64,000 bases of DNA from UBA6168 sp041392505 (GCA_041392505.1 JAWKLX010000012.1:124001-188000), one strand, 5' to 3'. Counted from the stretch's first letter, positions 17,291 through 27,132 are shown. The notes: generated by a model not told the origin, from the sequence alone. A program made the numbers and translations.

Positions 17291-18340
17291 GATAGATTAA
17301 TTTTAAGCATCGTTGAATATTCATCTGTGCTGTCAATAATTTTTAATTGGTGCTTGTCGGGGTAAATTAGCTCCAATCGTTTCTGTAGATTTTCTAATCC
17401 TACCCCTCCATTCTTTTGATGTAATATTTTATCAACTTCGCCTTTTTTATTCCCCACTTTAAAAAAGACTTCGTCTTGATTAAAGGACAATAAAATATGA
17501 ATAAATGCACCATCTTTATTGCCTTTAACACCGTGCGTAAAAGCATTTTCTACTAATGGAAGAAACAACAAAGGTGCAATTTTAGCTTCTTCAAAATGTC
17601 CTTCTTTTATAAATTTTATGTCGGCATCAGGCCTTATACTCTAAGTTCCTGCATTTCAATATAATTATCTAAATGTTCAATTTCTTTTGGAGCGATACTT
17701 TTTGCACCTCTGTTTCATACAACAAGTACCGCATCATTTCGGAAAGGCGCAAAATAATCCTTGGTGTCCGCTTGTCGTTATCCAAAGACAGAGAATATAA
17801 ATTATTTAAACTGTTAAATAAAAAATGAGGGTTTATTTGGGTTTTCAGGGCATTTAGCTCTGCAACAGTTTTCTCTTTCTCTAATATCCCTATTTTCTGT
17901 TTTGCCTCCAATTGACGAAACCACCCTTTCGAAAACTTAAATAAACTTGTTATCAATAAATAGGAAACAATAAATTCTAAAATGTCAGAAAAATCATAAT
18001 AATCTATAAAATAATAGTTCGGAAAAATTAAATCAGCTAACCAACCAAAAGTAATTGCATTTATTGCGATCCCGGACAATATCAACCCTATTAAGGAAAA
18101 GATATAAGTCCAATATTTTTTCTTCTCTAAGAATTTGGGTATCAACAATTGAATATTCGTATAAACCACAAAAATGATTGCCCAATGGAACAAAAAAGTA
18201 TAAATAATATCCACCCATTCTACTTCCTCTGAATAAGTGAATAAACGCCATAATATGTAAAAAGACAATATCCAGAATAGGCAGTGTTGCAGCCACCTGT
18301 TCCGAACGACTTCTTCAAATGTGATTATTTTAGTTTGCAA
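17287..18340 (-). pseudogene. LytS-type (His_kinase domain) sensor kinase, two frameshifts
   Basis: Four transmembrane helices occupy the first ~140 residues, followed by the LytS-family phosphorylation motif QINPHFLFNSLNNL. After a frameshift, the ATPase part contains the N-box LPLVENAFTHGVKG and GGVGLENLQKRL. A missing A in the T-run 17685-17688 (minus-strand AAAA) and a missing base near 17634-17643 split the gene. In the intermediate frame the expected EIEHLDNYIEMQELR is readable. The restored length is about 351 residues, normal for the family. The start appears to be TTG at 18340, 1 nt after the upstream lipoprotein's stop. It is partner of the LytTR regulator. Confidence 0.85.
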
Positions 18341-18341
18341 T

Positions 18342-18998
18342 TTATTTTAGTTTATTCAAGATAGTTACCTCATCAATAAACGCTTCCTGATGGCCGGAAT
18401 ATTTTTCAACAAACTTTTGCAATTCTTCAGGTTGGGCAGTTAATACGTAGCTGCCGTCATCTATCTTTTCGTGTTTGATTCGGATTTGTCGATGTTTGAA
18501 CAAATTATCCAAAAATTCCGGGTCGAACATTTTTATGCTGATTGTTTCACCGTTGACATCCAATTTGGCAAAAGTGTGGACTGGTAAAAAATGATAGGAA
18601 GCCAGCTCATTCTCCCTATGGTCAATATTATTATCGGAATAAGGAGACTCACCTTTTGGAAAATCTGCTGGATAAAAATCCATGAAGTACTCATTGCCCA
18701 ATTTCACGACAAAAATATCAAAGGCTGCTTTCCGGCCCTTTTGATCCTCCTGAATCAACAAATATCCACTCTCTTCATTTTTTCTAAAATCCCAAACGGC
18801 GGGTTTATTGTCCCCTTTTGCATTATTTACTTCGCTTTTTTGCCCTACTGCATCATTATCTGAACCAACCCAAACGCCTTCCAAGCTTTCAAGGAAAACG
18901 ATTTTCTCTTTTGTATAAAGTGGGTGAAGGGAGGGGATACAGCTCTGCGCTAATAAGATCAAGACAAGAATACCTAAAATGAATGTTTTTGATCGCAT
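18342..18998 (-). CDS. Lipoprotein of unknown function
   Basis: With the ATG at 18998 the protein begins MRSKTFILGILVLILLAQSC, a lipoprotein signal with Cys20 as the acylated residue. A longer ORF to 19064 adds no signal features. The mature part (~200 residues) contains YTKEKIVFLESLEGVWVGS, suggesting a lipocalin-like beta fold, but no named family is recognised. It directly precedes the LytS/LytTR pair with almost no gap, so it may be co-expressed with the sensor and could modulate it; that is inference. Confidence 0.75.
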   Translation of the reverse strand: MRSKTFILGILVLILLAQSCIPSLHPLYTKEKIVFLESLEGVWVGSDNDAVGQKSEVNNAKGDNKPAVWDFRKNEESGYLLIQEDQKGRKAAFDIFVVKLGNEYFMDFYPADFPKGESPYSDNNIDHRENELASYHFLPVHTFAKLDVNGETISIKMFDPEFLDNLFKHRQIRIKHEKIDDGSYVLTAQPEELQKFVEKYSGHQEAFIDEVTILNKLK

Positions 18999-19576
18999 GA
19001 TTTTATGCTTTTGGTTAAAATTTGATTGCAGGCTAAAGGTGGAGCAAATGTGGTCGGTGAACAAATAAAGTCGTTGAATCGAACAAAAATGGTGTTGAAT
19101 CAGGGCATTTTCACCATCATGAAAAGAAAAGTTTGAAATAAGATTTTGGGAGGAGTGTTACCTTTTTGAAAAGCTGGATTATAAGATCGTTCATTAAAAA
19201 ATGGCATAATTTTCAGCAATAGTTATGGCTATTAAGCGTTACATAATTTTCATCGAAACAAAACCTTTTCTATAAGCTTCAAATTTTACCTGCCTTAAAA
19301 TTTTTCAGCAAAAATGGCTGATTGCAAAAGTTTCTTACTTTACTCAACAAGGGTATTTTAAAAATTGCAAAATCTACTGGCTCAAAATTATATTCTAAAT
19401 AACGTGCCGATGCTTCATTTATGTTCTTATTGATGGGCGTTTTATACCGTTAATTTGGGATTAAATTTTGTAAACCGATTTGCTTTATTCCAAACTTGCG
19501 CACACATTTGCAGCCGTTTAAGCAGAAACATATTCCAAAATCAAAATTTTTAATTAATTATTCAAATTCAAGACCC
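18999..19576. other. Intergenic region, no gene seen
   Basis: This is a 578-bp AT-rich gap between a minus-strand lipoprotein gene and a plus-strand beta-barrel gene. No ORF with coding character, RNA gene, long repeat or strong terminator was found; it presumably holds both divergent promoters. Confidence 0.5.
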
Positions 19577-20164
19577 ATGACAAAATCTATTAAATCTCTC
19601 GTCGTATTTTGCCTTTTATTAGGTGCTTTTTCTCTTTCCGCCCAGACTACCAACGGCAAACTTAGTTTTAGCGCAGGCATTGGCGTTTTGCCAACTTTCC
19701 TAAATGATGATGTAAGCGTCAACACGCCACCTGTAAGCATTCGACTGGCTTATCAAGCATCACCTATTTTCCAGTTGAGCGGATATGCTGGGTATACTGC
19801 CTCCACTTCCAACTCTCCATTTATCATTTCAGATGGCCAAAGCTCACTGATTTCTAACAAACAGTTGCTGGTAGGTTTGAGAGGAGAATTGAGGAAGGAA
19901 GTCGGCAAAAAGTTTGACGTTTATGGCGGCGGTATGCTGGGTTTCTTGCACAGCTCCACCCGTGAATTCGACAAGAACACCAACGAAACAATTGTCCGAG
20001 AAATTGATGGCCCAACCCCTTATGACCCGAACCAACCCAAGGGCCGGTTCAATTATTCTGGATTTGTTGGAACGACCTACTACTTCACCAAAGGAGTGGG
20101 TATTTTCGCAGAAGCTGGGTATGGCGTTTCGCTGTTAAATACAGGGGTCACCATCAAGCTATAA
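19577..20164 (+). CDS. Small outer-membrane beta-barrel protein
   Basis: From the ATG at 19577 the protein has about 195 residues, with a signal peptide MTKSIKSLVVFCLLLGAFSLSAQ. An alternative start at 19496 adds residues without signal character. The rest shows alternating strands (SIRLAYQASPIFQLSGYAGYTA; FNYSGFVGTTYYF) as in OmpA/OMP_b-brl-type 8-strand barrels of Bacteroidota. There is no periplasmic OmpA domain and no TonB plug. A terminator follows. Function beyond outer-membrane localisation is unknown. Confidence 0.8.
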   Translation: MTKSIKSLVVFCLLLGAFSLSAQTTNGKLSFSAGIGVLPTFLNDDVSVNTPPVSIRLAYQASPIFQLSGYAGYTASTSNSPFIISDGQSSLISNKQLLVGLRGELRKEVGKKFDVYGGGMLGFLHSSTREFDKNTNETIVREIDGPTPYDPNQPKGRFNYSGFVGTTYYFTKGVGIFAEAGYGVSLLNTGVTIKL

Positions 20165-20194
20165 TTAACTCCATTAATAACCGATTCCTTTCAA

Positions 20195-20230
20195 AAGGTG
20201 TGGCCTTCACGGTCATGCCTTTTTTTATTT
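20195..20230 (+). terminator. Intrinsic terminator after the beta-barrel gene
   Basis: Stem aaaaggtgtggcc / ggtcatgcctttt contains G-U pairs and has a 5-nt loop. A T-tract follows. Confidence 0.65.
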
Positions 20231-20315
20231 CTTTCAAATCATGAACGATTGGTGGTTTCTTCCTCACAAATCAATATTTCATAAAAAAAGCTTCAACATT
20301 AAATACTTGTCCTTA

Positions 20316-20346
20316 TTTGCTCCTTTCACATCTATTCCTAATTTTG
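20316..20346 (+). promoter_or_regulatory. Promoter of the tandem AAA+ gene
   Basis: TTTG at 20316-20319, a 19-nt spacer and TAATTTTG at 20339-20346 make a full match to the Bacteroidota consensus. It lies 27 nt before the ATG at 20374. Confidence 0.6.
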
Positions 20347-20373
20347 TGAATCCCCGATCCTGCAAATTAATCT

Positions 20374-23013
20374 ATGTCACTTACGAACAAATATCCAGAT
20401 TTAAAAAAATACAAGTTTAGAGAACTAAAAATCTATTCTTCCACAGAGTGGTTGGCAGACAATCGAAAAAAATACCGCCAGGTTTTTGACCGCTGGGAGA
20501 CTACCTACGTCTATGCTGAACTTTCTTTTTACAATAAATTATTCGACCAGGAGGAATGGGAAGTTGAAGTGGAGTTAAAATGTTTTTCCCTGAAAAAAGG
20601 CAAAAAAGAATTGTGTGTGCTTCCCTTTAAGCGTAAAATTAGTAAATATGACAATATAGTTTACATCAGGGAAGGTTGGGGGAATAAATCGGAAGGGGTA
20701 TTTTGGAAAAAAGGAACGTATGCATGGGAAGCCTTTATTGAAGGTGAAAAAGTTATTTCCAAATATTTTTACATCGAGGATGCAGGGAAAGACGCTCTGA
20801 AAATTGGCAACCCTTATATCCAATTACATTCACTCCGCCTTTACGAGGGGCCTTATGATGATGTAATGGACGATGAAAGGGTTTATTACAAAAAATTCGA
20901 TGGCTCCAATACCCGGTATATTTATGCTGAAATATTATTGAAAAATACCCATTTTGATAAGGCCTGGCAATGTGAGTTGTTTGTGAAATTTCTCAACGAC
21001 GCCAGGGAATTGAAAGGTCAGATCATCCGACTGCAAAAAATTGAAAGGAAGGATGATTATATAAAAATTTCAGCGGGTTGGGGCAGTAATGTGAAAGGCT
21101 CTTGGCGAAAAGACAAATATACTTGTGAGGTCGTTTTCATGGATCGGTTACTCGGTGCTGTCCCGTTTGAAATCGAAGAGCGCTTTGAAGAAGGCTCTCC
21201 AGCGGTATTCCTCCCAGACAAAAACGGCCCCATCTATTTTACGCCAATCGATGATGCCGACGAGAGTTTTGAAGAACTGATGGCCAAATTTGAGTCGCTT
21301 GTAGGGCTGACAGAAATTAAGGAAAAAGTTCGAGACCATGCGAAATACATTCAGTTTTTGCAATTGAGGAAGGAGCTGGGATACGAGGAGAAAGAAAGCG
21401 TTAACGTCCATTCTGTCTTCATTGGAAACCCAGGAACAGGTAAAACGACTGTGGCAAAAATGATGGGGCGCTTGTACCGAAAAATGGGGCTACTTTCCAG
21501 AGGACATGTCCACATCGTTGATCGTGTGGATTTGGTGGGTGAATACATTGGGCAAACTGGGCCAAAAGTGAAAGATGCCATAGAAAAGGCAAGGGGCGGT
21601 GTTTTGTTCATTGATGAAGCCTACTCTTTGGTCAGAAGTACCGAGGACACCAAGGATTTTGGACGGGAGGTAATTGAAATTTTGGTGAAAGAGCTTTCTG
21701 ATGGGCAGGGCGATTTGGCGGTTATTGTGGCCGGCTACCCCAAAGAAATGACCAAATTTCTAGATAGTAACCCTGGACTGAAATCCCGCTTTAAACATTA
21801 TTTTGAATTTAGAGACTATTTGCCGCAGGAATTATCAAAAATTGCCAATTATGCCTGCAAAGAAATGGAGGTTCAGTTAGCTGCTGAAGCAAAGGCAAGA
21901 ATCAACGACATCATTGTCAATGCCTACCGGGATCGAGACCGATCTTTTGGCAATGCTCGGTATGTTTACGACTTGATTGAAAAGTCAAAATTCAATATGG
22001 GCTTGAGGATTATGGGCCTTGAATCCCCTAAAACACTGGACAAAGAAATTTTAGAAACAATAGAAGGATATGACGTCGAACAAATTGACATCAAGCGCAG
22101 TCGGGAATTGCCTAATATCCCAATTGACGAGGAACTTCTCCATGAAAGTATTGCCGAACTAAATCACCTTATCGGCCTAGGCCGGGTGAAAGAACAGATC
22201 ATCGAGCACGTCCGTTTGGTTCGCTATTACCGGGAAACGAGCCGGGATGTATTGAATAATTTCTTTTTGCATACCGTACTCATCGGTAATCCAGGCACTG
22301 GAAAAACAACGATTGCCCGCATCTTAACCAAAATTTACAAGGCTCTCGGCATTTTAGAAAGGGGCCACATGGTCGAGACCGATCGGCAGGGTTTGGTGGC
22401 AGGTTATGTTGGACAAACCGCCAATAAAACTGCTGAAAAAATTGATGAAGCAATGGGCGGCGTCCTTTTTATTGACGAGGCATATTCCCTTTCCCATAAA
22501 AGCAATTCGGGCAATGACTTTGGGGATGAAGCCATTCAGACTATATTAAAAAGGATGGAAGACAACCGAGGCCGTTTCTTCGTTTTTGTAGCTGGCTATC
22601 CAGATAATATGGAAGCTTTTTTAAAGGCCAACCCAGGACTGAGTTCCCGCTTTGACAAAATATTGAAATTTGAAGATTACTCTTCCAGTGACTTACTGAA
22701 AATAGCCTTGTTAATGTTGGAAGATCATGGGATTTTCCCCGCCCCAGATGCAGAAGAATACTTGGCTAAATACTTTGACTTCCTTTATAATTATCGGGAT
22801 AAATATTTCGGAAATGCTCGGACGGTTCGCCAGGTTGTCACTGAGGCTATTAAAAACCAAAACCTTCGCTTAGCTGCCTTAACACCGGATGAAAGAGAAA
22901 ATGTTTCGTCGAATGTATTGCTAATGGATGACGTTGGAGAATTCAAATTGGATTCCAACGAATTGCTATTTAATAATAAAAAGGGCATCGGCTTCCGTCG
23001 AAGTGGCGATTAA
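20374..23013 (+). CDS. Tandem AAA+ ATPase of the CbxX/SpoVK type with duplicated N-terminal domain
   Basis: This 879-residue protein has four visible parts. Residues ~1-135 and ~148-275 are two related beta-rich, aromatic modules, each with an x-YxYAEx strand and a GWGxxxxGxWxKxxYxxE ending. Two complete AAA+ modules of the CbxX/CfxQ-SpoVK family follow: Walker A GNPGTGKTT at ~351 and ~638, Walker B GGVLFIDEAYSL at ~408 and ~695, and an arginine-finger segment NPGLKSRF / NPGLSSRF in each. Relatives include Rubisco activase CbbX, SpoVK and EccA of type VII secretion. It probably forms a hexamer that remodels a substrate recognised by the N-terminal repeats; the substrate is unknown. It has its own promoter and terminator. 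Confidence 0.9.
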   Translation: MSLTNKYPDLKKYKFRELKIYSSTEWLADNRKKYRQVFDRWETTYVYAELSFYNKLFDQEEWEVEVELKCFSLKKGKKELCVLPFKRKISKYDNIVYIREGWGNKSEGVFWKKGTYAWEAFIEGEKVISKYFYIEDAGKDALKIGNPYIQLHSLRLYEGPYDDVMDDERVYYKKFDGSNTRYIYAEILLKNTHFDKAWQCELFVKFLNDARELKGQIIRLQKIERKDDYIKISAGWGSNVKGSWRKDKYTCEVVFMDRLLGAVPFEIEERFEEGSPAVFLPDKNGPIYFTPIDDADESFEELMAKFESLVGLTEIKEKVRDHAKYIQFLQLRKELGYEEKESVNVHSVFIGNPGTGKTTVAKMMGRLYRKMGLLSRGHVHIVDRVDLVGEYIGQTGPKVKDAIEKARGGVLFIDEAYSLVRSTEDTKDFGREVIEILVKELSDGQGDLAVIVAGYPKEMTKFLDSNPGLKSRFKHYFEFRDYLPQELSKIANYACKEMEVQLAAEAKARINDIIVNAYRDRDRSFGNARYVYDLIEKSKFNMGLRIMGLESPKTLDKEILETIEGYDVEQIDIKRSRELPNIPIDEELLHESIAELNHLIGLGRVKEQIIEHVRLVRYYRETSRDVLNNFFLHTVLIGNPGTGKTTIARILTKIYKALGILERGHMVETDRQGLVAGYVGQTANKTAEKIDEAMGGVLFIDEAYSLSHKSNSGNDFGDEAIQTILKRMEDNRGRFFVFVAGYPDNMEAFLKANPGLSSRFDKILKFEDYSSSDLLKIALLMLEDHGIFPAPDAEEYLAKYFDFLYNYRDKYFGNARTVRQVVTEAIKNQNLRLAALTPDERENVSSNVLLMDDVGEFKLDSNELLFNNKKGIGFRRSGD

Positions 23014-23038
23014 AAAATTGATTTTTTTTCTATCATTT

Positions 23039-23076
23039 AGTACCGCTTTTTGATTAGCTGGTACTTTTTTATTTTT
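23039..23076 (+). terminator. Intrinsic terminator between the AAA+ and NlpC/P60 genes
   Basis: Stem agtacc / ggtact (23039-23065) is followed by T-rich sequence. The inner stem is imperfect, so termination may be partial. Confidence 0.6.
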
Positions 23077-23084
23077 TAAATTAA

Positions 23085-24278
23085 ATGAAAATTATTCTCA
23101 CCTGTTTTTTCCCATTTCTATTATTAATCATTCTATTTTCTTGCAATCATGCAGAGTCTCCGTTTTTACAAAAAGCTAAAAATGAAATTCAAAAGATTCA
23201 ACAGAAATATGTAAAAGACAAAAGGACAGCATTATTTAATGTTACGGTTAAAGCAGGAGCAAAAAAATCAATAGTTCTCTCTGGCGAAACAATTTTTCCA
23301 CAAGCCAAAGAAGAATTGCTGGGCATATTAATTAGCGATAAAATAAAATTAATTGACAGCATTTCTATATTGCCTGCCACCCAATTAAATGGAAAAAATT
23401 ATGGTGTCGTTAATCTTTCCGTTTGTAATATTAGGTCGAATCCCAAGCATTCGGCTGAATTGGCCACCCAAGCAATTCTCGGAACTCCTTTAAAAGTTTA
23501 CAAAAAAGAAGGTGATTTTTATTATGTTCAAACGCCTGATAATTATCTCGGTTGGGTAGACGACGGAGGGTTAACATTAATGGATGAGTTGGAATATAAT
23601 AATTGGAAAAAGGCTAAAAAGGCAGTATGCCTTGTGGATTATATTTTTGCGTATGAATTGCCAGATAATAAATCAAGAAAAGTTACAGATTTATTGGCTG
23701 GTAATATTTTAGAAATTATTGATCAACAAAATTATTTCACAAAAATATCATTACCAGATGGTAGAATTGGGTTTGTAGAAAATGAATATTTAATGCCTTA
23801 TGAAAACTGGATAGACAGCCGACAGCCCTCGTCTGAAAATATTATTGCCACCGCCCAAGAAATGATCGGACGCCCTTATTTGTGGGGCGGCACATCTGGA
23901 AAAGGGATGGATTGCAGTGGATTTACAAAAACTGTCTTTTATTTAAATGGCATTCAATTAGAGCGGGACGCAAGTTTGCAAGTACACAATGGAGAAGCTA
24001 TTGAAACGGATACTTCCTTGAATAATTTATTGCCAGGAGACCTTTTGTTTTTTGGAAAATATAGGGAAGATGGCTCGGAAAGAATTACGCACGTGGCAAT
24101 TTATATGGGCGACGGAAAAATCATTCACGCTTCAGACCGGGTCAAAATAGAAAGTTTAAAAAGAGGCGATCCTGATTTTTCTGAATACCGATTAAAATCT
24201 TTTATGAAGGCAAAAAGGATCATCGGATCAGAAGGAAAAAATGGGATTGTTACACTAAAAGATTCCCCCGATTATTAA
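23085..24278 (+). CDS. SH3-NlpC/P60 cell-wall peptidase lipoprotein
   Basis: This is a 397-residue lipoprotein: the signal ends LFSC (Cys20 region). Two SH3b-like domains follow (GVVNLSVCNIRSNPKHSAELATQ ... GWVDDGG; then LPDGRIGFVENEYL), then an NlpC/P60 catalytic domain with Cys277 in GMDCSGF, a His near 335 in ITHVAIYMGDG, and a third polar His near 347 (IIHAS). The architecture matches YkfC-like gamma-D-glutamyl-L-diamino acid endopeptidases that process murein peptides. It faces rfbD tail to tail, with a 3-bp overlap of coding ends. Confidence 0.92.
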   Translation: MKIILTCFFPFLLLIILFSCNHAESPFLQKAKNEIQKIQQKYVKDKRTALFNVTVKAGAKKSIVLSGETIFPQAKEELLGILISDKIKLIDSISILPATQLNGKNYGVVNLSVCNIRSNPKHSAELATQAILGTPLKVYKKEGDFYYVQTPDNYLGWVDDGGLTLMDELEYNNWKKAKKAVCLVDYIFAYELPDNKSRKVTDLLAGNILEIIDQQNYFTKISLPDGRIGFVENEYLMPYENWIDSRQPSSENIIATAQEMIGRPYLWGGTSGKGMDCSGFTKTVFYLNGIQLERDASLQVHNGEAIETDTSLNNLLPGDLLFFGKYREDGSERITHVAIYMGDGKIIHASDRVKIESLKRGDPDFSEYRLKSFMKAKRIIGSEGKNGIVTLKDSPDY

Positions 24279-25165
24279 GCGGATTTTAATAAAATGTCCA
24301 AACAGCTTTTTAAACTCGTCCGCCAATATGGCACTTTCACGCCAAATGTTTCTTTAATTTTATTCTTGTTCAAAACGCTAAACGGTGGTCTTTTTGCAGC
24401 AGTTGGAAAATCTTTCGTTTCAATGGCATTGACTTTAACTGAAATATTACTCATTTCAAAAATGGCCATTGCGAAGTCATACCAACTCGCAACACCTTCG
24501 TTACTAAAGTGATACACACTCGGAAAAATATCCAGTCCAACTTCTTTGTTTGCAAATTTTTCAATGATATTCAAGATAGCTTTTGCAAGATCACGAGCAT
24601 AGGTTGGCGTTCCTATTTGATCAAAAATGACCCCTAACTCTGCTCTATCAGTGCCGAGTCGCAGCATCGTTTTTACGAAATTATTTCCAAAAGAAGAATA
24701 AACCCAGGATGTGCGAATCACCATCCCTCCTCCAGCTAAAGCGATGTGATCTCCTTCCAATTTAGTGCGTGCATAAACCCCTTGAGGATTGGTTTCGTCG
24801 TCCTCTTTGAAGGGTGTATTTTGATTGTTGTGATAAACGTAATCGGTCGACAACTGAATTAATTTACAATCATTTAATTGGCAACTTTCTAAAATATTTT
24901 TCACACCCAATGTATTAACTTTATATGCCACATCCTCAAATTCTTCGGCTTTATCTACTGCCGTATATGCAGCACAATTAATACAATAATCGAACTTATT
25001 TTTTTTAAAAAATAAATTAACCGCCAGAACGTCCGTTATATCCAAATCGTCTACATCAATATAAGTAAATGAAAATGAGTTATAATTTTCTGAAAGCACT
25101 TTTAATTCTTGGCCAACTTGACCTTTGCTTCCGGTAACTAAAATTGAAGTTTTATTATTTATCAT
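24275..25165 (-). CDS. rfbD: dTDP-4-dehydrorhamnose reductase
   Basis: RfbD reduces dTDP-4-keto-L-rhamnose to dTDP-L-rhamnose with NADPH, the last step of activated rhamnose synthesis. From the ATG at 25165 (MINNKTSILVTGSKGQVG) the protein has ~296 residues; a TTG at 25198 would add a non-family extension. The Rossmann GxxGQVG motif, the YxxxK pair (VYARTKLEGD) and the substrate segment GTPTYARDLA are visible. rfbC lies immediately upstream; rfbA and rfbB are not in the window. Confidence 0.93.
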   Translation of the reverse strand: MINNKTSILVTGSKGQVGQELKVLSENYNSFSFTYIDVDDLDITDVLAVNLFFKKNKFDYCINCAAYTAVDKAEEFEDVAYKVNTLGVKNILESCQLNDCKLIQLSTDYVYHNNQNTPFKEDDETNPQGVYARTKLEGDHIALAGGGMVIRTSWVYSSFGNNFVKTMLRLGTDRAELGVIFDQIGTPTYARDLAKAILNIIEKFANKEVGLDIFPSVYHFSNEGVASWYDFAMAIFEMSNISVKVNAIETKDFPTAAKRPPFSVLNKNKIKETFGVKVPYWRTSLKSCLDILLKSA

Positions 25166-25222
25166 AGAAATAAAATAGGCTGGTAGGAAAAGAAACAATT
25201 AACATGAATGGTTTTAAAAAAA

Positions 25223-25780
25223 CTACAACTCCTTATCCCAAGGTAAATGGTTGCCAAATGAAGGGAAATTATTATCCCGTTCTGCTATTGTTGCCTTTGA
25301 CAAATCGAATTGCCAATCAATGTTTAATAATGGACAACCTGGATGAATGCCACCTTCATGTGCTTTGGAATAAAAGTTATCACATTTATAAAAAAACTCC
25401 GCCGTTTCACTCAAAACAACGTATCCATGTGCAAATCCCCTTGGCACAAATAATTGCCTTTTATTTTCGGCACTTAAGATACAGGAATACCATTCGCCAT
25501 AAGTAGTTGAATTTTTCCTGATATCCACCACTACATCCAACACTTCTCCTTGAATTACTCTGACCAATTTGGCTTGGGTGTATGGAGCGACCTGATAGTG
25601 AAGCCCCCTCAATACACCTATGCCTGAAAAAGCTTGGTTGTCTTGAACGAATTTTACATCAATTCCTGCCTCCTTAAATAAGGCAGCATTGTAGCTTTCA
25701 AAAAAATAACCCCGATCATCTCCAAATACTTTTGGTTCAAAAATTATCAATCCAGGGATTTTAGTCTCAATAAAGGGCAT
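25223..25780 (-). CDS. rfbC: dTDP-4-dehydrorhamnose 3,5-epimerase
   Basis: This is a 185-residue cupin-fold epimerase converting dTDP-4-keto-6-deoxyglucose to the L-lyxo form. Family marks are FFESYN at residue ~27, the catalytic-region GVLRGLHYQVAPYTQAKLVRVIQG with His and Lys, and FVPRGFAHGYVVLSETAEFFYKC. It lies 57 bp upstream of the rfbD ATG and 41 bp after der, so transcription with the GTPase genes upstream is possible. The product supports rhamnose in LPS or capsule. Confidence 0.95.
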   Translation of the reverse strand: MPFIETKIPGLIIFEPKVFGDDRGYFFESYNAALFKEAGIDVKFVQDNQAFSGIGVLRGLHYQVAPYTQAKLVRVIQGEVLDVVVDIRKNSTTYGEWYSCILSAENKRQLFVPRGFAHGYVVLSETAEFFYKCDNFYSKAHEGGIHPGCPLLNIDWQFDLSKATIAERDNNFPSFGNHLPWDKEL

Positions 25781-25821
25781 ATTTAATCGTGTTATTAAAG
25801 GAGGGTCGGTACAGGTAATTA

Positions 25822-27132
25822 TTATTTTTCTCTAAAGAAAATTTTAATTGGAACGCCAGAAAAATCGAAATGCTCCCGCAATTTATTTTCCAAAAAGTTC
25901 CGATAATTTTCTTTTATGTGCTTCGGGTTGTTGCTAAAAAAAGCAAATGCTGGATAATGTAAAGGCAATTGGCTAACAAATTTGATGCTAATTGTTTTAC
26001 CGCGGTGGCGAGGTGGTGCGAATCTTTCGATCTCAGGGAGCATCACATCATTTAATTGAGAAGTTTTTATTTTGCGCATCCGATTGTGGTAAACTTGGAT
26101 GCCTGCCTCGATTGCTTTGAAGATCCGCTGTTTCTCCAACACCGATACAAAAATGATGGGCACATCACTAAAGGGAGCAATTTTGGACTTAATCATTTCT
26201 TCATAATCCCTCGCCGTATTAGTTTCTTTCTCCTCAATCAAGTCCCATTTATTGACCAAAATAACAATGCCTTTATTTCGCTTTTGCGCCAACCGAAAAA
26301 TACTCATGTCCTGTTGCCCAATTTCGCTGGTGGCATCAATCAACAATAAGCAGACATCGGCTTCTTCAATCGCTTTAATTGCCCTCATGACAGAGTAGAA
26401 TTCGAGATCTTCATGAACCTTTGCCTTTTTCCGAATCCCAGCGGTATCAATCAATAAAAACTCTTTTCCAAACTTAGAATACTTTGAATGAATGGTGTCC
26501 CTTGTCGTTCCGGCAATATCCGTTACGATGTTCCGGTCCTCACCAAGTAAGGCGTTTATAAAAGAAGACTTGCCAACATTTGGTTGCCCCACAATGGCAA
26601 ATTTGGGAAATTCAGATTCCACCGCTTCCTCCACATCGTCTGGGATATGTTCAGCTACCGTATCCAATAATTCGCCAGTACCGCTGCCTGTCATGGAAGA
26701 AAGAAAATAGGTATCTTCAAAACCAAGGCTCCAAAATTCATTGGCCTCCATCTCCCGTTCTAAATTATCGACTTTGTTGACAACAAGAAGGACGGGCCGT
26801 TCAGAACGCCGCAGCATTTTGGCCATGTCTTCGTCCAAATCAGTAATGCCCGTGGTCACATCCACCATGAAAATGATGACGGCTGCTTCGTCAATGGCAA
26901 TTTTCACTTGAGAGCGAATTTCTTTTTCAAAAATATCTTCCGAGGACTTGACAAACCCGCCCGTGTCGACTACCGTAAAATGTTTGCCATTCCAATCCGA
27001 AGTACCATATTGGCGATCACGGGTAACACCGCTCACATCGTCTACAATGGCTCGTCTGCCGCCAATCAACCGATTGAAAAGAGTTGATTTTCCAACGTTC
27101 GGACGGCCTACTATTGCTACTATATTTCCCAT
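25822..27132 (-). CDS. der: Ribosome biogenesis GTPase Der (EngA)
   Basis: Der is an essential tandem-GTPase required for 50S subunit maturation. The 436-residue protein has two G domains, each with a G1 loop (GRPNVGKST near residue 8; GQPNVGKSS near 183), G3 DTGG / DTAG, and G4 NKVD / NKWD, plus a C-terminal KH-like domain (about 350-436). The length is standard. It follows era on the same strand with an 88-bp gap. Confidence 0.97.
   Translation of the reverse strand: MGNIVAIVGRPNVGKSTLFNRLIGGRRAIVDDVSGVTRDRQYGTSDWNGKHFTVVDTGGFVKSSEDIFEKEIRSQVKIAIDEAAVIIFMVDVTTGITDLDEDMAKMLRRSERPVLLVVNKVDNLEREMEANEFWSLGFEDTYFLSSMTGSGTGELLDTVAEHIPDDVEEAVESEFPKFAIVGQPNVGKSSFINALLGEDRNIVTDIAGTTRDTIHSKYSKFGKEFLLIDTAGIRKKAKVHEDLEFYSVMRAIKAIEEADVCLLLIDATSEIGQQDMSIFRLAQKRNKGIVILVNKWDLIEEKETNTARDYEEMIKSKIAPFSDVPIIFVSVLEKQRIFKAIEAGIQVYHNRMRKIKTSQLNDVMLPEIERFAPPRHRGKTISIKFVSQLPLHYPAFAFFSNNPKHIKENYRNFLENKLREHFDFSGVPIKIFFREK

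Noticed and set aside
18999..19576. RNA gene or riboswitch in the 578-bp gap
   Set aside because: No stable stem with T-tract, no conserved riboswitch core and no tRNA-like fold was seen.
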